From Teratosphaeria epicoccoides (taxonomy: Eukaryota > Ascomycota > Dothideomycetes > Mycosphaerellales > Teratosphaeriaceae), in NCBI GenBank assembly GCA_021401465.1, contig JADDMT010000010.1:1-64000 (forward strand): a stretch of 64,000 bases of DNA, read 5' to 3'. Below, piece by piece: positions 1 through 10,030 of this stretch. A model generated the notes under the pieces. That model worked only from the letters and a program-made list of their open reading frames with translations, did no database searches and was not told where the DNA came from. The first letter of the stretch is position 1; each line of letters starts with the position of its first letter. The translations under genes were made by a program, and so were the position numbers.

Positions 1-127
1 CTAACCCTAACCCTAACCCTAACCCTAACCCTAACCCTAACCCTAACCCTAACCCTAACCCTAACCCTAACCCTAACCCTAACCCTAACCCTAACCCTAA
101 CCCTAACCCTAACCCTAACCCTAACCC
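1..127. repeat. Telomere, 21 units of CTAACC
   Basis: Uninterrupted CTAACC repeat from the first base, that is TTAGGG toward the chromosome end on the minus strand. This is the usual telomere unit of filamentous fungi and many other eukaryotes. It changes directly into the LTR of the T element through a shared CCCCTA, with no subtelomeric sequence between. Confidence 0.98.
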
Positions 128-487
128 CTAGGGAATTAAATTAAGCACGAAGCTCCTAACTACCTGTCCTAAAGCTATCTCTATATACTAGAGAGACAGA
201 GCAGCTCTGTTAGATCTATTAACAGACCTGATAGATCTATGTCTGTAGATCTGTAGACTAACCCTATAGATCCGAGAGTCTATTATCCTGTAACAGATCC
301 CTTCTTCCTTATAGGCCTATAGATCTATAGACTAACCCTATAGATCTAGGGATCTATCCTTACGTGACAGATCCTTTCTCCTATAACTATGCCTATGACT
401 TATAGTACTCCTATAACTATACTATGACTTATAGTACTTAGGACCCTCATAATCCTAAAACCTATAGTACTCCTAACACTTATGACA
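125..487 (-). repeat. T element 3' LTR, truncated at the telomere
   Basis: Aligned with 6629-6997 over its full length, with transition differences and a 6-bp indel near the CCCTAGGG. In element orientation the intact LTR starts TGTCATGAG and ends TAGTTAGTTACA; this copy stops at CTAGGGG and goes straight into TTAGGG, so about 13 terminal bases are missing. Confidence 0.9.
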
Positions 488-753
488 CTATCCCTCTCTT
501 AGCCTAGCTCGTCCCTAAGCTACCTTATTAGTATAGGGTTTCTCTTGTCATTTCCTTTTATGCCATAATATCTTCTCTTTCTACATTACTGCCTTATGTC
601 ATCCTAGACACTAACGCCCCTTTAACGCAGAAACGTAAACGCCATGCGAATCGAATCTATCGTTAGGGCTAGGATAGCATAAAGTCCTATACTTAGTGTT
701 AAGAGTTAAAGCTTGTTTGTTAGGTACACATTTCCTTAGGGAAATGTTCGTAA
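488..753. other. T element stretch between 3' LTR and candidate antisense frame
   Basis: RIP-mutated DNA. A short plus-strand frame from ATG 644 closes after 12 codons. It would be the place of the promoter and leader of the antisense frame, but no TATA box is recognisable. Confidence 0.4.
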
Positions 754-1107
754 TGTTACTTTAGTAACTGTCAGAGTTACGACGCGAAGGTAACAGAGGT
801 CAAATAGAAGAAGTTAGGCGATTAGCGGAAAAGACTAATTGCTAATCTCGATTATGCGAAGGCAGTCCTAGCTAAGGCTTCGCAGAAGATAATAGAGGCG
901 CATGCAAAGGAGATGCGTCTTTAAAAACAGTTAGACGCGGTCGACTAGGAGGTCGAGGATAGTCGCGCTCTTAAGGAGCATGAGATTAGGGAGGATAAGG
1001 CTAAGGAATAGGCTCTCTCGTAGGCTAGGTTTCTTCTTAACCTAGATCCTTTAGCGGGTCTTGCTCTTAGTCCTATGACATAAGAGTATAATAGAGGGTT
1101 TTACTAA
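754..1107 (+). pseudogene. Candidate antisense gene of the T element, coiled-coil-like, RIP-broken
   Basis: Between the 3' LTR and the end of pol, opposite to gag-pol. The plus frame reads as a highly charged heptad-like stretch rich in Ala, Lys, Glu, Leu and Arg (for example LDYAKAVLAKASQK and EVEDSRALKEHEIREDKAKE at about 844-1010). Its internal stops are TAG or TAA, the changes expected from Gln, Trp or Arg codons. It ends about 5 bp before the pol stop on the other strand. No start codon or TATA box is clear; the frame opens after a TAA at 751, which may itself be a mutated codon. I do not recognise the protein. The convergent position is the same as for the antisense genes of the A and X families. 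A fragment of another gene or chance low complexity remains possible. Confidence 0.5.
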
Positions 1108-1111
1108 TGCC

Positions 1112-4100
1112 TTATATTAGGGTTTCCTAGATGGCGTGATAGCCGAGCCGATTGACAGCGTCCTGTAGGAGTCTAGTCGTAGCTTAGGATCTTCTTCCTA
1201 GGTTCGTTCCTTTCTCGAAACTCCGTATCTTTTGCTAATAGTTTCGCAGATGTTCTAGGGGTTCCTAGGTGTTCTCGGTACTCCTATATCCTTCCCATTC
1301 TACTAAGTACTCTCGCTGTCCGTCCTACTAGTAAGTGTCAATAATCTTTTCGACAGTGTACTCCGGTTCTTCTACTTTAGGGTCAAGTAGTAAGGGTTCT
1401 GTTTACAGTATAGCGTCTAGCGCTACTTGTTCTAGTAGAGAGACATAGAACACAGGGTATATTCTCATCTGCTTAGGTAGCTGTAACTTAAAATTAACTG
1501 GTCCTTTCTTGGCCTTAATCCTGAATAGTCCTAGTTTTATAGCGTCTAGTTTTTTACTTAGCTTGTCTAATTTGATATGACAGCAGAGGAGATATACCTT
1601 GTCCCTCTCCTTTAGAATTAGTCCCTTAATTCTCTTACGATTCGCGTACTATGCCATGTTCTGCTAATAGAACTGCAGGTCGAGTCATGCTTCTATTTGT
1701 AGTCGGCGTAGATGTTCTACTCGTCCGAGTGCTACTAGGTTCGGATTACTAGCTAAGACGTCCGGGATGTCTTCTATAGCTAATCTATATGCCATCTGAA
1801 AAGGTGAGAGTCCTGTCGACTCTACTAGCATACTATTATACGCGAGCTGTGCTATTAGCAACAACTCTACCTAGTTGTTCTAGTCCCTATTCACATAGGA
1901 TCGAAGGTACTATTCTAACGTCTGATTTAGGCGTTCTGTCTGTCTATCTATCTAAGGGTAGAAGGAAGTACTTAGTCGATGTTTGACCTAGAATTGTCTT
2001 ATTAGGGCTCTCTAGAAGTTAGAGGTAAACATGGATCCTGAATCTGTTACTAGGTCCTATAGCATGCCGTGTAGTACTACTACCTATTTAATGAAGACAT
2101 ACGCGATATCTTTAGTCTTAAAGTCTTCGAGGTAAGGGATAAACTTCCTAAACTTAGTAAATTAGTCGTCTACTACCATGATCCTGTCGAAGAACTCATT
2201 CGTAGCGGGTTCTCTCGACTAAGGTAGTTTAACGATGAAATCCATGGCGAGCGATTCCCATGGCCGTTAAGGTACCTTAAGTAGTCGTAGTAGCCTATAC
2301 GGTTTGTAACAGTTATGCTTACTTTGTTAGCAAGTTACATATTAACAGACGTAGTCCTTAATTACCTTGCTTATCCTAGGAAAGTAATATTCTTGTCAGA
2401 GAATTTGCTTCATTTTAGACACTCCCGGGTGTCCTGCCTAAGGTACGTCATGTCGGAGTCGTAGTAGCTCTAATCGTAAAGACGTTAGCATATATACTAA
2501 TCCTTAAAACAGAAGGATTCTATCTTCGTCTTCCTAATCCTCCTGTCTATTCATGTCGTCACGGACAGCAAGTGCAGTTAGGTCGTAGACTAGCGCGTTC
2601 TTCAGGTCGTCCTAAAATTCACTAGTCTATGTAACAGTCGTAGCCGCGAGTTAGTTAACTCCTAGCGTGCTATCGCTATTTTCCTAGAGAACAGCGTGTT
2701 TCTCCTACTTCACGCCCTTCATGTAGTTAGTCTAGCGGCTAAGTACATCGGCGCGTGCGTTATTAGTCCCCTTGCGATAGATGATCTTACAGTTAAAACT
2801 AGAGAGCTCCTTACTCTACTAAACCTGTCGTTAGTTTAACTCTTTCGTCGTTATAAAGTATCGCAAGTTCTTATAGTCTGTGTAGACTATGACCTAGTAC
2901 TTAGAACCTTCTAAGTAGACTTGCTAGGCCTTGTAGGCGTCTACTATAGCTAGAAGTTCTTTGTCATAGACGTCGTATTAGAGTTCAGGTCTAGACAATT
3001 TCCTCGAGTAGTAGGCGACTAGCTATAGTCGTCTACTCGGTCCTTGTTAACTTAAGCATACCCTGAGTGCCGCGTTAGAGGCATCTGTTTCGACTATGAT
3101 AGGCTTATCTAGGTCGAATACAAGTAAGATTAGCTAATCTGTGAATTGTCGCTTAAGTTCCTTGAAGGCATTCCGTTAGGCGTCGTCCTATACGAATGGC
3201 GTATCCTTCGTAGTAAGAGTCGTAAGTAGTGCCGTAATCTTCGAATAGTTTGCTACAAATCTTCGGTAGAAGTTAGCGAACCTAAGGAAGGATTATACTT
3301 CCTTAACATTAGTTAGCGTAGGCTACTCTTTTACGACTTAGACTTTCTTAGTGTCTATCTTGATTCTATTCCATGCTACTACGTAGCCAAGGAATTATAC
3401 TTCCTGCTTGTGAAACTCGCTCTTCTAAGGCTTAACCTTTAACCGGTAATCCTGGAGTTTCTAAAGTACCTTGCGTATGTAAGTCCTATGCTCTTTAATC
3501 GTCTAGGAGTAGACGAGGATGTCGTCTAGGTATATAACTACAAAGACGTCAAGGTACTCTCGTAGCACATTGTTAATAAATACCTGCCATGTAGCTAGGG
3601 CATTTGTTAACCTAAATAGCATGACTATGTACTTGTAGTGTCTAAACCTAGTTCGGAATGCAGTCTTCTATTCTTCGCCTTCCTTAATTCGAATTCAGTT
3701 ATACGCTCTAGGTATATCGAACTTCGAGAACTACATTGCTCCTTGTAGGCGGTCCTGTAATTCTAAGAGCAAAGGAAGCAGATAACTATTCTTTATCGTG
3801 ATGTCGTTTAATCTACGATAATCTACGTAGAGTCGCTAGTTATCTTCCCCCTTAGGCATAAACAGGATCAGATATCCGGCTAGGGACTACAACTTGCGGA
3901 TAAAGCCTTTCTAGAGGTTATCTTCTAGGTATTTCCGGAGAATCTCTAGTTTCGCTGCTAATAACAGGCGAACTAATTACTTCGTTAGTGCCTTGCTAGG
4001 GAGTAAGGGTATCCTATAGTCCTACTCCTAGTGTTCTAGCAGAGCTTCTTAGTCGGGTTCTTCCTTAAAAAGAGTAGCGAACTCTTTATACTCATTAGGA

Positions 4101-4710
4101 ACTATAAATTCGACCCTAACTTCTGTTTGCGTTACTTTGACCTATAGGACATACACTTCCTGTTCTAGATCCTTAATGGCGGCTACTATCTCGCTTGAAG
4201 TCATAGCACATATTTCGATCTTGCCTAGTACGTCATGTACTACAGGTAGAGGTATTAATCTTAAGAGTTCTAGGAACTAGATCCTCTTATTCTTCTAGTC
4301 GATATAGGGGTTAGCGTTTCTTAGCTATCGTAACCCTAGTACTACATCCGAGCCTAGTAACTCCGTGATGTTAAACTAGAGCATCTCTTAGTAGCGTCCT
4401 ATCCGTAGAGGCATTATCTCGGTCTCTTCGTTAACTACTCCTTAGTTGTACGTAACTAGCTTTCTATTAATCGCTTGTAGCAAGAAAGCATTTGTCTTCG
4501 CCTGTAGCTTTATCCTAGCTGTCCTGGCAAACTCGGGCGTCATGAAGATTCTAGTATATCCTGAATCTATTAAGGCCCTAGCTAGCGTCTCGTCGATGTG
4601 TACCTATACTCTAAGGTTGTCCGCGTATCTGGCGCCAATCGCGGCACATCGTTATAGCCCTGTCTAGTCTGTCCGTAGGTCTAATTCTAGCGGACCTCGT
4701 CGTTTCCCAA
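1112..4710 (-). pseudogene. pol: T element pol: protease, RT, RNase H, integrase, chromodomain
   Basis: Starts in the frame entered by -1 slippage at 4702-4708. Protease motif ALIDSG lies around 4560-4575, the RT catalytic box YLDD near 3523-3532 (intact), RNase H around 2640-3100, the integrase core with a MDFI aspartate around 2240, and near 1190-1370 a chromodomain reading EYLVEWEGY then a TWEPLEHL-type helix. Chromodomains in fungal Ty3 elements steer integration to modified histones. Many codons are TAG or TAA. The last in-frame TAA at 1112-1114 is taken as the end, but could itself be a mutated codon. Non-functional. Confidence 0.88.
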
Positions 4711-6510
4711 ATAACTGTCTTCACGGACTAGTTTAGGGATCATACGGTCTTAGCTTCTTCTCTAAGCGTTACTGTTTTCTGGCCTAAGAGGTCGTTCTTG
4801 TTCTTAGCCTTGCTGTTCTTGCGCGTTTCTTGCGTACTCTATCTTTAAGTGATAGACTTAGAGTTATAGCGCTCGTGAAATCTAAATACCTTCGTAGGCT
4901 AGGTAGCCTCCCTAGGGCGTAAACTCTACCCCGAACAGTACAATTTCTTAGACAACTTTCTAATACGCGTGAGGTTAAGCTACAACTAGTAGTCTCCTTA
5001 GGTGTCGTCGCATACGGTTAGCTAGTTCGTCATACTAAAGCTAGTCAATGTGTTGTACTCTATTAATCCATAGGTAAGCCTAAGCCTACTAGTTCTGTAT
5101 GATTCAAATAATATCGAGTCTAATGTCATGTAGTAGCATAGCCTATCGCTCTATGCTCTCGTCTTCCTCGGAATTAGGAATGACGGCTTCGACAAGCTCG
5201 TAGTTGTCGTCCGAACCTTCTTCTTCTTCTTCTAGCTCCTGTTACCTCAGGACTGTCGTACTAGAAGGTATACTTCTTAGCGCATAGATCGACTATGCCT
5301 TGTTTTAGCTAGGGTACTATCTAGAACTATCTTTATTACTCCTGTGAATTCGACAATCGTCGTCGTAGCATGTAGTCTAAGTAAGTGTAGCATAGTCCGG
5401 TTCTCGAGTAGTAGCGGCCTTTTGCTAAGGCGCCGTTGTTGTCGCGCTAGCCTGCTCTATCCTAGGCAGTTCCTGTCGTTACTTCTTAGCAAAACACTTG
5501 CAGGCAAAGTGTCCTTTCTTTCTATAGTTATAGCACTCGAGATTACTCTTGTCAAATGGCTTCTTCAGACTATTCTAGGGGGGAGAGCCCTTCCGCGGCT
5601 TTCCTTAGGGTCTATTCCTTAGACGCCCCTTAGTCGCATCTAACTCTATAGGTTAGAGACTATAGTAATCGCTTCGCTATTTTAGTACTAATCGTTAGAC
5701 CTTATAGTTAGCCTATGCTAGCTTGCGATTTCTATGTTGTCATTCTTACTGTCGTTCCTAGATGCGATTATCGATTCTAATCGCAAGATCGCTCATTTCC
5801 TTGAATGTCGTTAGCTAATCTCCTCAGGCAATTTCGTCTTTAACTGTCTCCTTTAGTCCCTAGTAGAACTAAGCGGCTGAAGTATTATCATTCTAGTCGA
5901 CTCGAGCAGAGAGAGTCTAAAAGTCCGCGCGGTACTTAATAGCAGAACCCTTCTGCTAGATTCCTAGGAGAGCTCTCTCGGCCTCTTGTTGCTTATTACT
6001 AAGCCTAAAAGCTTCGCGTAATGCCTTAAACAAAGACTTGTCTAAGTAAAGAATCTCCCTAGTTGTCGTCTTCCTAGCTTCGACATTACTAACGTAATCT
6101 AGATAATCTGTTAGATAAGGCTAGATAAACTTAAACGCTAGTCCCTTCAGGTAAGAGACAATGTACATCATTTACTTATGATATGTTATAAACTATTCTA
6201 TATCTACATTAAATGCTAACTAGCATTATAGGATAAACATCTTAACTTGAGATTATTATCCTATAAACTCTGTAGGGCTTCCTATCTTAAAGCCGTTATT
6301 GCTATGTCTATTCCTAGTAGTTAAACCTGCGACAGATGCTAGAGCTATCTCGCTAAGGTAAATAGATTCGAGCTACTACGTAATTTGAGGTATAGTAGCA
6401 ACTTGTTCTTATAGTGTTAGTTAATTATAGCTAGAAGTTAAACTAATAGCTAAAGAACTGTTTAACATAGGTATATGTTAAGCGCTTAACAAGTCCCCTA
6501 ATTCTTCCTT
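4681..6510 (-). pseudogene. gag: T element gag with CCHC zinc knuckle
   Basis: Capsid-like part of Ty3 type at about 5750-6200 (helical, with YLKGLAFKFIWPY-like and LREAFRLSNKQQEAER stretches). The zinc knuckle at about 5490-5540 reads C-Y-N-Y-RKKGH-FACK-C: the second Cys is Tyr, as TGC to TAC mutation would give. The frame continues through an acidic region to two stops at 4681-4689, just past the slippery site. The 5' end is uncertain because start codons in this zone are mutated. Confidence 0.75.
4702..4708 (-). promoter_or_regulatory. -1 ribosomal frameshift site GGGAAAC between T gag and pol
   Basis: On the minus strand the gag frame reads TTG GGA AAC GAC, so GGGAAAC sits in the X XXY YYZ phase required for simultaneous -1 slippage. 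Gag frame codons have first bases at coordinates divisible by three; protease and RT are in the frame reached by exactly this -1 step. A short GTCCG/CGGAC pairing follows, weaker than that of X. Confidence 0.7.
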
Positions 6511-6615
6511 AGAAGTAGTGCTTAAAATGTTATAAGGGTAGGTGCTAATAGTAGGAAGGTAACTAGGTATTAGACTCGTAGAGCTATAAAGAATATCGAC
6601 AATAGCAATTATCCT

Positions 6616-6997
6616 TGTAACTAACTATCCCCTAGGGAAAGGGAATTAAATTAAGCACGAAGCTCCTAACTACCTGTCCTAAAGCTATCCCTATATACTA
6701 GAGAGACAGAGTAGCTCTGTTAGATCTGTTAATAGACCTAACAGATCTATGTCTGTAGATCTATAGACTAACCCCATAGATCTAAGGGTCTATTATCCTA
6801 TAATAGATCCCTTCTTCCTTATAGGCCTATAGATCTATAGACTAACCCTATAGATCTAGGGATCTGTCCTTATGTAACAGATCCTTTCTCCTATAACTAT
6901 GCCTATAACTTATAGTACTCCTATAACTATACTATGACTCATAGCACTTAGGACCCTCATGATCCTAAAACCTATAGTACTCCTAACACTCATGACA
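6616..6997 (-). repeat. T element 5' LTR, complete
   Basis: 382 bp. On the plus strand it begins TGTAACTAAC and ends CATGACA, so it has TG and CA ends in either direction. It matches 125-487 except for transitions and a 6-bp indel. No tRNA-primer site is recognised next to it. Confidence 0.85.
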
Positions 6998-7400
6998 TAG
7001 TAGTAGTACTACAAGATTAAATACAATTAGACTAGTTAGTACTATAACAGACTAATTGCTTAGTATTAGTAGTACTCTTATAAGAGGTATACTGTTACTT
7101 GTTTAGTAGCACTAGTAACTCCTTAATTAACTACTAGATGTCTGTAGGTAGTAGTAGTAGTAGTATCTAGCGCCTTGTATCTATAGCTGCCTTATTAGAC
7201 AAGCTGTTATTACTACTACTACTAGTAGTAGTAGTAGAACTGCTAGTAGTAATAGTATTATTAGTAGTAGGAGGCTAATTGTCCTTATAAAAAGTTCATA
7301 AACTCTGTAGGCCTATAGCCTGTTAATTATGCTACTATCTAACAGCTATTTTACAGTGTAACAAGTATAATTAGATAACAGCTTATAGTGACAAAAGACA
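6998..7400. other. TA-rich decayed DNA between T element and gene island
   Basis: No gene or known repeat seen. The TA excess suggests an old RIP-mutated repeat. It includes runs of TAG/CTA triplets listed separately. Confidence 0.5.
7146..7272. repeat. TAG/CTA trinucleotide microsatellite
   Basis: Imperfect (GTA)n at 7147-7165, then (TTA/CTA)n switching to (GTA)n at about 7205-7272, so the second block is itself an inverted arrangement. It could be a true microsatellite or one made by RIP of a CAG/CGG repeat. Confidence 0.65.
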
Positions 7401-7469
7401 TGCCTTATAACAACGCGCTAGCTGAGGTTAAGGACTATTCACTTACTTAGCAACGCTACACCTAATCGA

Positions 7470-7493
7470 GCGTCTGCGAGGCCTCGCAGACGC
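7470..7493. repeat. 24-bp perfect palindrome around GTCTGCGAGGCCTCGCAGAC
   Basis: Perfect inverted repeat with no spacer, about 170 bp upstream of the intact gene. The central 20 bases recur at 7541-7560, and a spaced form lies downstream of the gene at 9024-9048. Confidence 0.9.
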
Positions 7494-7539
7494 ACGCACC
7501 ACAATACCAAGACGCTAACCAAATGAGGTCTGCGAACCA

Positions 7540-7561
7540 GGTCTGCGAGGCCTCGCAGACC
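7540..7561. repeat. 22-bp perfect palindrome, second copy of GTCTGCGAGGCCTCGCAGAC
   Basis: Same core as 7470-7493. A single half-site GGTCTGCGA lies just before it at 7527-7535. It is about 100 bp upstream of the gene start, where an operator or core promoter element would be expected; no TATA box is evident. Confidence 0.9.
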
Positions 7562-7658
7562 GCGACCCCGGCATTCTGCATGATCGAAGCCTAGACATCT
7601 CCTCCATCACTTACAACATAAACCCCAGATCAATCGTGTTTTTGCGCACGCACTCTTG

Positions 7659-8876
7659 ATGTCGTCGCCGTCAACCGAAGACGAAGGCGACGTGCGCAAA
7701 CACATTTCTTCTTTCATTCCGCGCCCGCCCACCCCACCGTGCTCCGATCACGTCGATCCAGACCACTCTAACCCCGAGTCTCCCATCGCCTCCACTGTCA
7801 CGCACGCGCCGTCTCCTGTCGCTGCTTGTTGCTCGCTCGATGCGATCGACCAGCTCCTGCTCCAGCAGATCAGAAATGCGAAGGAGACAACCTTTTCTGT
7901 AACTCCTTGTCGCTTTCAACGCCTCGCGCCACAGCTGGTAGAACTCCGTGTCGACTACGATCCCATACGGGAGAAGCTTCGACGACGCATGCCGAGTTCG
8001 ACTCATGAGAGTGTGGTAGAAGCTCTGCGGATTCGGCTGTACAAAGAGAAGGACAGGCTGGCGACATCACCAGAAGTCGACCCTCGCGTTCAGCGCGCCC
8101 TCGAACGTTCTGCGCTTCGAGGTAGTACGACTGTCAGCATCCCGCGTGGCTCAAAAGCGGTGGCAAGATCGCCCGATATATCCATCTCCGAGGCGCACAC
8201 TGACGTATTTCCAACTTTTGTCTGCGAGGTCGCATACAGCCAGGCGACGGAGGACGTGAACGGGCTATGTGTCAAATACATCGAAGATACTCACGGTGCC
8301 ATTCAGTGCGCGCTTGCGGTGGATCTTCCTTACAACCGTCTTGGGCCTGGCTCGGTGACACTGTATCGACTTGGCGACAAGGAGATTGATGGGGAGCTGT
8401 GGGGCGGCGCCGTTGAAGCACAGACTGTAACAGTCCTCAACCCCGACGGTGATGCGGAGGATGCTGCAATTGAGCTTCAGGCTTCCGACTTTCTGCGCCT
8501 TGATCCGGCTGAGGGAGGTATGGAGGCTGAAAGAGCCACGCTCAGGATACCACTCGCTGAGATATCGCAAGCATTTCGGGATGCCAGGGAGGGAGAATCG
8601 AGGCCAAGCAAACGGAAGCGTCCCGACGCTGAGCAGAAGCGTTGGCCACAGGTCTCCTCGGAATCTGAATACGAGGAAGAGCCGTGGGCGAAGAAGCAGC
8701 GGCGTAGTGGCTCGGTCGAGGGCCTAGATGCCGCGGAGACGGGCCGGCCGAAAGTAGCACTGAGAAGCCGTAGCGGCGGTGCCCCATCACATGTTCTAAG
8801 CACCATACCATCGAGAAAACGAAGCGGCACAAGGGCTCGAAGCCCCAGAAACTCGAAGGCTCCTCCTAGCGATTAA
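7659..8876 (+). CDS. PD-(D/E)XK-like fungal protein with disordered basic C-terminus (405 aa)
   Basis: The only intact gene in the window, intronless. The start is the ATG at 7659; the TTG just before it is not a plausible start. Residues 1-50 are Pro/Ser-rich. Around 160-220 is the conserved part: SPDISI (Asp173), then PTFVCEVAYSQ (Glu190), then an ALAVDLPY-type strand. This matches the pattern of a large fungal family of PD-(D/E)XK nuclease-fold proteins, where Asp and Glu are candidate catalytic residues; the usual Lys is not clear, so activity is uncertain. From about 310 the protein is charged and disordered with possible nuclear signals (SKRKR near 313, KKQRR near 345, KRSGTRARSPR near 386). 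Base use is balanced with no TAG-type decay, unlike both sides. Palindromes flank it. The fold assignment comes from motif recognition only. Confidence 0.75.
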   Translation: MSSPSTEDEGDVRKHISSFIPRPPTPPCSDHVDPDHSNPESPIASTVTHAPSPVAACCSLDAIDQLLLQQIRNAKETTFSVTPCRFQRLAPQLVELRVDYDPIREKLRRRMPSSTHESVVEALRIRLYKEKDRLATSPEVDPRVQRALERSALRGSTTVSIPRGSKAVARSPDISISEAHTDVFPTFVCEVAYSQATEDVNGLCVKYIEDTHGAIQCALAVDLPYNRLGPGSVTLYRLGDKEIDGELWGGAVEAQTVTVLNPDGDAEDAAIELQASDFLRLDPAEGGMEAERATLRIPLAEISQAFRDAREGESRPSKRKRPDAEQKRWPQVSSESEYEEEPWAKKQRRSGSVEGLDAAETGRPKVALRSRSGGAPSHVLSTIPSRKRSGTRARSPRNSKAPPSD

Positions 8877-9190
8877 TGCATCACCATGTTACGGCGCCAG
8901 AACGTGGGCCTAGTGCGAAACACCTGACGAAGCGGTAAAAGAGCCGTTACCTTTACATCCCGAGCACGCTATCGGAGAAGACTGTTCCTGGAGAACATGT
9001 GCTTATTAGACACCTTTTGCAGCTGTCTGCGAGGCCACCTCGCAGACACGAGTCATTAACCTTCGCAGACGCGATTCAAGTGCCAAGTATCGATTGTGGT
9101 TAAGCGTCTGATACCGTGTCAATATCGTGTTGTTGCTCGTCGCGTGTGGTGTTTTTGACGCGTCGTGCAATCTTCGACTTCAACTTTGTG
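8877..9190. other. Unmutated 3' flank of the PD-(D/E)XK-like gene
   Basis: GC-balanced DNA containing the spaced palindrome 9024-9048 and a half-site CGCAGAC at 9064-9070. No further gene seen. TA-rich decay begins again near 9190. Confidence 0.5.
9024..9048. repeat. Spaced palindrome TGTCTGCGAGG-CCA-CCTCGCAGACA
   Basis: Eleven-base arms separated by CCA, with the same arms as the palindromes upstream of the gene. The gene is therefore bracketed by this motif on both sides. Confidence 0.9.
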
Positions 9191-9670
9191 AGTTGTCAGT
9201 AGTGTTATAACACCGCTATAGACCGCTTGTTAATAGACGACTATCTCCTACTAGTGTTATATAGTTACCTTATGCTTAGTTAGTAGTATCTGCGACGTCA
9301 TTACTACTAGCTACATACTAGCTAGAATATACTAGCTCTACTAGTATTTAAGCCTAAGGACTTTACCTTAGACAACTAGCTAGCAGCTAATTACAAGCAT
9401 AAGGTCAAGTATTAGTAACATATAGTGTTATTACTACTTATACTAACAGGCTACAGATACTACTATAACAAGGTTAAGTGCTTAATAGATGCATTCGATC
9501 TTAGCTCTATTGTCTTCTACAATTATATTAAGGTAACACTAGAGATAGTAATAGTGTTAGTCCTTAGACAAATAGCAAGGCCTAGTCTTATGTAGAGTAA
9601 GCATATTAAGACCTTTAGTAGATCTGCCTTAATACTCTTAATTATCTTTAATGACATAATTAAATATCTA
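9191..9670. other. TA-rich decayed DNA left of the outer A element
   Basis: No recognisable gene. Heavily TA-biased, so probably an old mutated repeat. It does not match the X-element sequence on the other side of A0 (63148 on), so the two flanks of A0 were not originally joined. Confidence 0.5.
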
Positions 9671-10030
9671 TAATATAGATGTATATGCTATATGATATAG
9701 AAATATCTCGTAGTATAACAGAGTAATCTGACCTTTTAGTAGGTATAAGATAGTACTACTTTCTACTTATTACAGAGGTAGCGCTAAGGGTGCTTATAAC
9801 CCCTAACACTCCTTAATTAGGGAAAGCATGTCTAAGCCTAACCTCGCAGGGGTACTATAGGGTTAGCAACATAGGGGTATCCTACGTTAACAACTAATCC
9901 TACTTAGATAACATATAAGCTAACGTATGTATAAAGGACCCCCTTACTATATGTAGTAGAGTTACTACATGCTAAGGGTAGGCATTAGAACCTATGCGGT
10001 TCTAATAGCCCCCTAGTATCAACTGTATTA
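9671..10030 (-). repeat. A-family LTR, left end of the nest
   Basis: 360 bp, TAATATAG to CTGTATTA; the TG and CA ends are mutated to TA and TA. Matches the other A LTRs over its whole length. Confidence 0.95.

Larger units (their letters stand above)
125..6997 (-). mobile_element. T element: Ty3/gypsy chromodomain retrotransposon next to the telomere
   Basis: About 6.9 kb between two direct repeats (125-487 and 6616-6997). On the minus strand, in order, I read a gag with CCHC knuckle, an aspartic protease (ALIDSG), reverse transcriptase (YLDD near 3523-3532), RNase H, integrase and a chromodomain, the order of Ty3/gypsy chromoviruses. All frames carry many TAG and TAA stops at former Gln, Trp and Arg codons, so the copy is dead. 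The outer LTR lacks its last bases and continues into telomere repeat; no target duplication can be found. Confidence 0.93.

Noticed and set aside
1789..1986. Small plus-strand frames at 1789, 4446 and 5344 in the T element
   Set aside because: Antisense to well-recognised integrase, protease and gag regions of T.
7146..7272. CRISPR-like or satellite array
   Set aside because: Only imperfect trinucleotide repeats without unique spacers.
7656..7658. TTG as start codon of the island gene (406 aa)
   Set aside because: ATG follows at once at 7659; a fungal gene would start there.
7671..8832. Several overlapping frames inside the island gene
   Set aside because: Alternative frames of a GC-balanced gene; none shows motifs or better codon pattern.
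9191..9670. Remnant DNA-transposon gene
   Set aside because: No frame or terminal repeat could be supported; left as unknown decayed DNA.
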